A stretch of DNA of 64,000 nucleotides from Posidonia oceanica. Lineage: Eukaryota; Streptophyta; Magnoliopsida; Alismatales; Posidoniaceae. Where the stretch lies: the NCBI GenBank assembly GCA_037176725.1, contig JAZBRS010000074.1, positions 65,538,001 through 65,602,000 on the forward strand, written 5' to 3'. The translations under genes and the position numbers were made by a program. How positions within the stretch are numbered: the first letter of the stretch is position 1; each line of letters opens with the position of its first letter. Positions 57,205-64,000 of the stretch are shown here, one piece after another. The notes below the pieces were generated by a model. That model did not search any database and was not told the DNA's origin. It saw only the letters and a list, made by a program, of their open reading frames with translations.

Positions 57205-59518
57205 CTCATCAACGGATAGTTAAGGCTATCAGCCCGAATGGGGGTGAGACGATACCAAAGGGCTGCCAAATGCACTTGGTATCGAAGGCGGTGATAGGTC
57301 AGCGAGTCTGTCGGGCAAGAGAGGTGGTGACAAGTGGGATGACTTGTGACCACGAATGCAACAGGAATACCATACCTGAAGGTGTGGCAGAGGTCGGTAG
57401 ACGCTCTCGTAACAGTTAGGGGTGTCAGCCCGGATGCAGATGGAAATGTGATACCAGAGGGCAGTCAAATAAAGATGCCCCTGGTATCGATGGAGATACC
57501 AGGGGACAACTGAAGCATCCTTGGCATTGAAATGCAAAGTTGAGACAAAACTGACGAGTTTGCTAGCCGAGCAGTTAGGGCTACCAGCCTGGTGCAATGA
57601 GATGGACAAAAGGGCTCACCGTGTGATGTGCAATGCCAGTGGAGAATGCAATGGATAGATCTGATGTGAATGCAAGGAAAGTGCGAGGGATACAAGAAGG
57701 AAAATGGGGACCCATCGTGGTGGGTGTGCAATGGTCTCAAAGTGGGCTTGCGTCGTAGCACCATGGGGTGACAAACGATGGAACATGCTAGTCATCAAAG
57801 ATCTCCCAACGCGATGGGGGGCCAAAACTTGAAAAAGAAAAGAAAAAGCACAGAGCCTCTGAGCGAGGTCAGGCAAAAAGTGCTCGTCCTTGACTCCAGT
57901 TTTCGAAAATAGGGAGAAGGGAAGGTAGATTATCATGCAATGTGTGTTTTTGGTGGCTTAGGATTCAAAGTAGCTGATGTCAAGAGGATGCTTCTGCATT
58001 TTCTGACTCAGGGGATTCTCAATCCTCGAGCAACGCCATGTCGAGTTGTGGTCAGTGGCTCTCTTTTTCACTCTTGGTTCGGGATGTGGCCTCAGCTTTG
58101 CAGAGTATAGCCTTTGGCTGTAGGTGGGTAGCAAAAGTGTTGGATGTAGCTTCATAGCCTCTGTCTTAACTCTTCAGGGACCGACTACCGCTTTTGACGC
58201 TCACGGATTGATTTTTCTTTTCCCTTCATGAGTGACTGGAGTTGCATTTAGCCTACTAGGGATGTAGGGTTGTTATCTGCACAGGGGATTTGAGCGTGCT
58301 GCTTCGCTCAGAGGGTGGGGCCAGGTCCTCCTGATATTGTTTCCCGTGCAGTTGGCAATGTGGTGCTTGGAGTTGAAAGTTGAGGGGGCTTCGATGCTTG
58401 TCCGAGTCACTCTTCTAATGGGCACCTTCTTTCTTCAACTTTTGTCTTCAGTTTTCTTTTCTGCCTAGCATGCATATCTTGTTATCATATTCTTTTGCTC
58501 ACATGATCTCTATTCTTTTGGATATGCATGACTTCGCCCTCTTGGGGTAACGGTCCCGGATGAGGCGTTAAGAGTTTGGCTGGTCGACGTACACCTTCAG
58601 CCTCTGCAATGTGTATAGGCAGCCTCTGGCTATGTTCTGCTCTACTTTGATCCTCTCCATGTTTGGTTGACTCTCTTGATAGGGTGGATCTCGCTTCTAG
58701 GAGTTTCTAGCTCAGCGAGATGCTCTGTTCTGCTCTAAGTCTCACACTATAGCCACATGCAAGAGATGGCGCTGCTCGGGTGAGTTCAGCATGAGATTGT
58801 CGATGCTTGACACCCTCTCGGCGCTACTTGTTGTCCCAAAGCCGGTTTGTGAATTATGCAAATGTTTATGTGTTTTGTAGATTTTACACATGTTTTTGGG
58901 CTTTGTGGATTTTGTGATTTTTATGGTTTTTTCTTTTTTAGAGAAACATAAAATCAAAACCAGCGGAAAGGGAAAGCATGTTTTTGTAGTTTTGCATATT
59001 TTGATTTTTTTATTTTTGGGGTTTTCCAGAATGCAGGAAATGATATGTACATGCAGGAAGGGATATGCATGTGCAGAGAGTGATATGTACATGCAAGAGG
59101 TGATATGAAGTGATATGTACATGCAGGAAGTGACAGATATGTGTGGGATGATAGATTGACGGACCTATCGCTGAGCAGTTAGGGCTGCCAGCCCGGTGAT
59201 GAGTTGACGGACCCATTACCGGATAGTTAGGGATACCAGCCTGGAGAGTGATAGGTTAACAGACTTATCGCCGAGCAGTTAGGCCTGCCAGCTCGGATAG
59301 ACATTTTGACGGGCATCAACCGGGCAGTTAGGGCTGCCAGCTCGATGCAGAGGAATGTAAAAAAGGAATGCATGTTTTAATGTTTTTCTTGATTTTATGT
59401 TATTTATTTTTCTGATTTTCTGACAAGGCGAGAAAACACAAAAACAAAACAAAACCAAAAGAAAAGACAATGTAGAAATCAAAAGAGAAGTAAGAGGGAC
59501 TTACCTGTCAGCAACCTC
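57205..59518 (-). mobile_element. Element B 3' UTR continued, up to gag
   Basis: The 47-bp repeat family continues at 57205-57240. Further units (gacggacctatcgc, gagcagttagggctgccagcc) lie at 59150-59340. The rest is non-coding, with ggtatcgatggagataccagg-like inverted words near 57480. No reverse transcriptase, RNase H or integrase motif is present between these repeats and gag, so pol is absent from element B. Confidence 0.7.
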
Positions 59519-61905
59519 GTGTGGGAGGTGCTGGGTCCGCTCCTACGCTGTCGACGGGGTCTGCTGTGGGCTGTGCGGGGAGCACTAGGGCTGCTGGAGC
59601 TGCTGATGGCAGTGCAGGGAGCACTGGAGTTGCTGGAGCTGCGGATGGTAGTGTGGGGAGCACTGGGGCTGCCAGGGTTGAAGGAGATACAGACCTGGAT
59701 GATGTTGCGATGGTCTCATTGGTGATGCTGCCGTTGCGTCTCCGAGCGTCCCTCGGACGAGCTAGGGAAAGTAGGAAAAGGAGATTGCACCGATAGGATC
59801 GGAAGGATCCACCGGGGCGGAGCTGGACTCAGAGAGGACAGGCATGAGGGAGAAGACTCCAGAGGTTCTGACATCTTCATAGCCTATAGGCTCAAGAGAG
59901 GGAGGGTCGGCTACGCTAAGTTGTGCGAGTGCTGGTGCAAGTGCATGTGCAGGTGCTGGTGTAGGTGCTGCCTCCTGTGCGGCAATGTTGAAGATCTTTC
60001 GATCGATCAGGCCCTGGACGACATCCCGTAAAGTGACGCAGTCATCCGTCGAGTGCCCCGTGGCTCGATAGAAACTGCAGAACTGATCCGTGTTATGCCA
60101 CCGTGAAGGGAGATTCGTTGACGGACGGACAGCCAGGAGTCTCAGGAGTGACTCAACCTGAGAGAAGATGATGCTCAGTGGTTCGGGTAGAGGGGTGTAA
60201 TCACACTCAGCCCGACGAGGTCATCTTTGCCCTGGTTGGAGTCCTTGCCGAGCGGGCGCGACGTGATGCACGGGCTCGACGGTGGCAATGTGTGCAAAAC
60301 TATGTGCGTAATCTAGCTGAGAAGAGTATGGCTGACTCGCTACATAGGCAAGCTCTGCGGGAGGTTCGACGTATGCGACGGCATGCTGTTCGGAGTAGTT
60401 GGGAGTGGAGTCTTTGTTGCGAGTGCCGCTGCGGTGATTGCTGTTGGAGTTGTCATTGATCTGCCCTGCTATTGCAGCAAGTGCAGGGAAATTCCCACTT
60501 CGCAGTGAGCTTTCCACATGGGCGCCGACTCTAATCAGCGATGCAAGCTTAGTGAATGGTTGAAATGATAGTAGGGCTCCAGTCGTTGGCTACACCCCAT
60601 TGACGATCATGTCGATGGATTCCTCGACGGAGGGTCTATCTCTGAACTGGGTGGCTACGGAGCGCAAGCGGCCGACATACTCCCCGAATGGCTCGTGGGG
60701 CCTCTACCGAATGGTGACAAGATCCTCTCGCTTGGGGATCGAGTCAAGGTTGAAAGAATACTGCCCAAGGAAAGCCTGGGAAAGGTCGTTCCAAGTCTGG
60801 ATAGCAGCCATGTCAAGGGAAGTGAACCACTTGAGCGCGGGGCCGGTCAGACTCTTCTGGAACAAACGAATCAGGAGCCTGTCGTCAGCCCGAAGCTGAG
60901 GAAGGTCTCCGCAGTATGCCCACAGATGCGAAATAGGGCAGCCTCTACCGTTGTATTTTTCAAATTCCGGGATACAGAACTTCACTGGGAGTGTCGCCTC
61001 TGGAAAGAGACAGAGGTCCCGGAATTGGTAGGACTGGCGGTCCGTGCCTTGCACTTGACGAAGTGCAGTTTCTAGATTTCCCAACCTGGCGATGATGGGA
61101 TCTGAAGTTGTTGCTGGCAATGGTTGTGCAGCAGAGGTAGGGGCAGCGTATGCTGTATGGGTCGCGCGAAAGCGCTTCTCTGGATCCACCATCACGCAAC
61201 CTGGTGTCGAGGCGTGAGGGCCAGCATACCCGTGCAATTGTGAGTAGTGTTGTGAGATGTATGTAGGGGTCTGAACCTGATGCAAAGGGGATGGACAGGT
61301 AGCATGCTGTGCAGTGTGGGGGAGCATCAGCTGTTGCACTGGCACGGCGCCGAGCAACTGGCTCTGAGGGTGCTGCGCTCCTGCCAATCCAAGAGACTGG
61401 CCACCAAGTGATGGAGTAGCATGTAGTGGATAGTGTTGTGCAGATGCAGGAGGCAGAAAAAGTGCCCACATTGCCGAGGCAGTGAGGAGCTGGGGCGATG
61501 GCAAGGGCGGAAATGCAGTGTGGTGAGCTTGTAGAGCTATAGTGGGCTGCATCGGAACCTCAAGGGTCGGACGGGAAGAGAGGGCCGCAGTCGGGTCGAG
61601 TGCAAGAGTCATGCTTCGCAGCCTCTCGGCCTTAGCCAACAAGCGTTGTACTTGCGAGGCAGGGGACTCGTCGACCGACAGGCCAGGATGTAAAAGGGTG
61701 TCCGCCAAAGGGGGCACGGAAACAGAGGGGTCAATAGGAGGAGACCTTATGCAAGAGGCAGCCGCAAAAGGCTGGATTCCCGAGATGGGAAGGCCTTGGA
61801 AAAGAACAAAAGGCGATGCTCCTGTAGCCTGAGTGGCGGTCACCGTGGTTGACTCGGTGACAAGCTCCAGATCGACTGGGGTGTGCCCTAGTTCCAGATA
61901 GAGGG
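59519..61905 (-). pseudogene. Element B gag
   Basis: On the - strand the frame is open up to the LTR junction at 61905 and includes the Retrotrans_gag core (FRDLCLFPEATLPVKF near 61010; LTGPALKWFTSLD near 60830; HEPFGEYVGRL near 60690). A TAG at 60704-60706 replaces the CAG present in element A. Downstream there is a knuckle-like CSFYRATGHSTDDC (about 60075-60035), where element A has His (CDFHR) instead of Tyr, and a low-complexity tail with a 39-bp repeat. The 5' end is cut by another LTR, so no primer binding site or 5' LTR is seen. Confidence 0.87.
59576..59695. repeat. 39-bp repeat in the element B gag tail
   Basis: The phrase gggagcact recurs at 59578, 59617 and 59656, each followed by ggagctgctgatgg-like sequence. 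Three units, in frame with the gag tail. Confidence 0.8.
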
Positions 61906-64000
61906 TGTAGCGATCCTGTGAGTTCGCGATCGTCCGTGGACGCTGCCAGAGCTCGCGTGCACCGATCGAAAATCAGGTTCACTATTAGTAGGTGATCCGA
62001 GGAGGAAACTCGACTCAAAACACCGAAAGAAGGGGGGAAAACAGAAAGAAAAGACAAATCATAGTCGCCACCTAGTCTATTAAGTCGGGAGACGAGGAAA
62101 ATCGAGGAAATACAGGAAAACATGCAGATGGATGCAATGTTATGCAAAATGAATGACTCGTGCCAAGGATAAGGGTAAAACAGTCATTTCATGTCCAGAG
62201 AAAGGGTAAGGACTCCTGTTACGCACAGGGAAGGTATTAGGCACCCCCGACACGCCCGGAATCGGTCTTTCTTGGCTATTCTCGCTCACATTTATAGGAT
62301 ATTGACGATGATTGCCTAACCGCACGTCCTAGGGACAAGGGATGCTATACCTATGCTATGGGTGCTCAGATGAATGCCTAAATGCTTAAATGCCATGTAT
62401 GTTGTGATAATATGCCTAAGTGTATACTCTGAGTGCTATGATGCATGAAAAAAAGTAAACGTGCAATCTATGTGCTCAACTGTGCTGCCAGTGTTCCGAA
62501 CAGGACGGACCCTGGTTCGTAAGAACTCCAGACAGTAAACATCACTGCTTTAATGCAAATGCAGGTGATAAAACAAAACGCTGGTAAAACCACGCAATGC
62601 AAGTGTGCGACATGCAAAGGGGAAACAAAACAGAAGCGAGAAACCACGCAAAGCGAGTGTGAAACAAAACATCAAATAAGACCGCGCAATGCAAGTGTGG
62701 AACAAGCAAAGGAGAAACAAAATAGGGTCGAAAAATCCTAATCTGTATGCACGAGAAAACAGGCTGTGGAAACGATGTATGCGGTGCAAGCGGTAAGGTC
62801 CTAAGTGATATGCAATGATGTGAAGATGTAATGCATGCAAGAATGCAAAAGATGGGGACCTAAGTGTGATTAAAGTAAATGTAGGGACCTAAGTGCAAAT
62901 GGAGTAGATGCAAGGGCTAAATGGTAATTAGAGTGAATGCAAGGGCTAAAATGCGATTAGAATGAATGTAGAGGCCTAGATGCGAATTAAAATAAATGCA
63001 GGGGTCTAAATGCAAATTAAAATAAATGCAGGGACCTAATATGCAAGTAGAGTGAATATAGGGGCCTAAATGCAAATTAAAATAAATGCAGGGGTTAATA
63101 TGCAATTGGAGTGAGTGTAAGGGCTAAAAATGCAATTAGAATAAATGTAGGGGCCTAAATGCAAATCAAAATAAATGTAGGGGCCTAAATGCAAATTAAT
63201 GCAACACTACAGAAACAGCAATGCAGTGATTTAAATGCTTAATTAAATGATTAAATGCATGAAAGAGGATCTATGTGTGAACATGCAAATCTACAAGATT
63301 TAAGAGTAATGCAAAATGATTCAAATGCGTACTTAGGTGATAAAATGCATGAAGGAGGACCTATGTGCAATTATGCATAGTTATTGGACCTAATTGTAAA
63401 ATGGCTGCAAATGCAATGTGGTTGTAAAAACTATTTAAATGAAATGCAATGCATGAAGGACTTAAATGTAATAAAAACTATACTACAGGATTAAATGCTA
63501 ATGCCACGATATTCTAAAATATGAAATAAATGGAATGTAATGCAAAAACGGACCTAAATGCGATAAAAATATAATGCAGGACTTAACAGTAAGGAAATAA
63601 GGATGCAATGCAAGCAACTACAGGACTTGTATGCAAAATAACTAAAATGCAGGACTTAAACATAATGCAATAAAGTTTTAAAAACTATTTAAATGAAATG
63701 CAACATAAAAGGGACTTGGATGTAGTAAAAATAAAAGGGAGGATCTAACAGTAAAGAAATAAAACAAGATAAACACAGCAGCTGGACCTACTTGCAATAA
63801 AAGTAAACTAACAGATTAAAATGCAATGTAATAAAGTTTAAATGAAATTTAAATGAAAGTCTAACCTGGACTGGACCTGTATGCAATAAAAATAAATCAA
63901 CAGATAAAAAGATAATGTAATAAAGTTTAAATGAAATAAAAATCATACCTGGATTGGACCTGTATGTAATAGAACAAATCTAAAGGACTAAAAGTTAATG
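61906..64000 (-). mobile_element. LTR inserted in element B gag, running off the window
   Basis: The left edge TGTAGCGATCC is the reverse complement of a Tat-type LTR end. It is followed by tagtcgccacc (62062) and the conserved block (about 62203-62275). The gag frame is open right up to it, and the bases before it (gaggg) do not resemble a primer binding site, so this is an insertion and not element B's own 5' LTR. It contains a 30-bp array at 62870-63210 and drifting tgcaat-type repeats beyond. Confidence 0.8.
62870..63210. repeat. Tandem repeat of about 30 bp in the right-edge LTR, about eleven copies
   Basis: The unit is close to ggggcctaaatgcaaattaa plus aataaatgca. It has the same position in the LTR as the arrays of other copies, but a different unit. 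Confidence 0.85.

Noticed and set aside
61880..61906. Primer binding site and 5' LTR of element B
   Set aside because: The bases next to the LTR end do not match any tRNA 3' end starting TGG, and the gag frame is open up to the junction, so this is an inserted LTR.

Overview
This is plant nuclear DNA. It holds one apparently intact gene, in the first 6 kb, followed by about 55 kb of nested, decayed transposable elements. The gene has plant features: a telo-box and an E2F-type site next to the start, a GC-rich first exon with an AT-rich second exon, and the zinc-knuckle form of replication protein A. The surrounding elements (Ty3/gypsy of the Tat/Ogre lineage, Ty1/copia, CACTA, hAT) are also typical of angiosperms. 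The 5' GC gradient in the gene leans towards a monocot, but that is inference.

Layout. 1-1480: repeats, a purine-rich tract and a possible MITE upstream of the gene. 1653-6113: a two-exon RPA70 gene of the RPA1C type, 927 residues, + strand. 6114-8640: AT-rich sequence with no gene seen. 8640-13590: fragments of several elements, namely a + strand LTR with its polypurine tract, a - strand LTR, a truncated CACTA element that seems to carry an SPF30-like gene fragment, and a dead copia reverse transcriptase. 13590-22849: an unidentified LTR-like block, the 3' end of a + strand Tat-type element (element C, LTR 17845-20625) and a separate 1.3-kb solo LTR.

22850-45085: element A, a large - strand Tat-lineage Ty3/gypsy element. 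Read right to left it has gag, a stretch where protease should be but is not, an Ala/Gln/Thr-repeat spacer, reverse transcriptase and RNase H, a second (Tat-type) RNase H, integrase, an extra ORF with a plant-mobile-domain-like motif, a 90-bp tandem array, a polypurine tract and a 3.9-kb 3' LTR. Two solo LTRs of the same superfamily split it (33502-37627, - strand; 40262-42532, + strand), each with recognisable 5-bp target duplications. 45085-64000: element B, - strand, has a 3' LTR, a long 3' untranslated region and gag but no pol. It is split by a 3.1-kb hAT transposon (47385-50476, 8-bp duplication), a 5.8-kb solo LTR (51368-57204, perfect 5-bp duplication) and another LTR running off the right edge (61906 onward).

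The LTR copies share their termini and a U5-side conserved block but range from 2.3 to 5.8 kb. Much of the visible difference lies in repeat-rich and low-complexity blocks. Premature stops in the element reading frames are almost all TAG or TGA. At two places copies A and B show CAG in one and TAG in the other, which points to decay by deamination of methylated cytosine. No tRNA, rRNA, CRISPR array or other intact host gene was seen.
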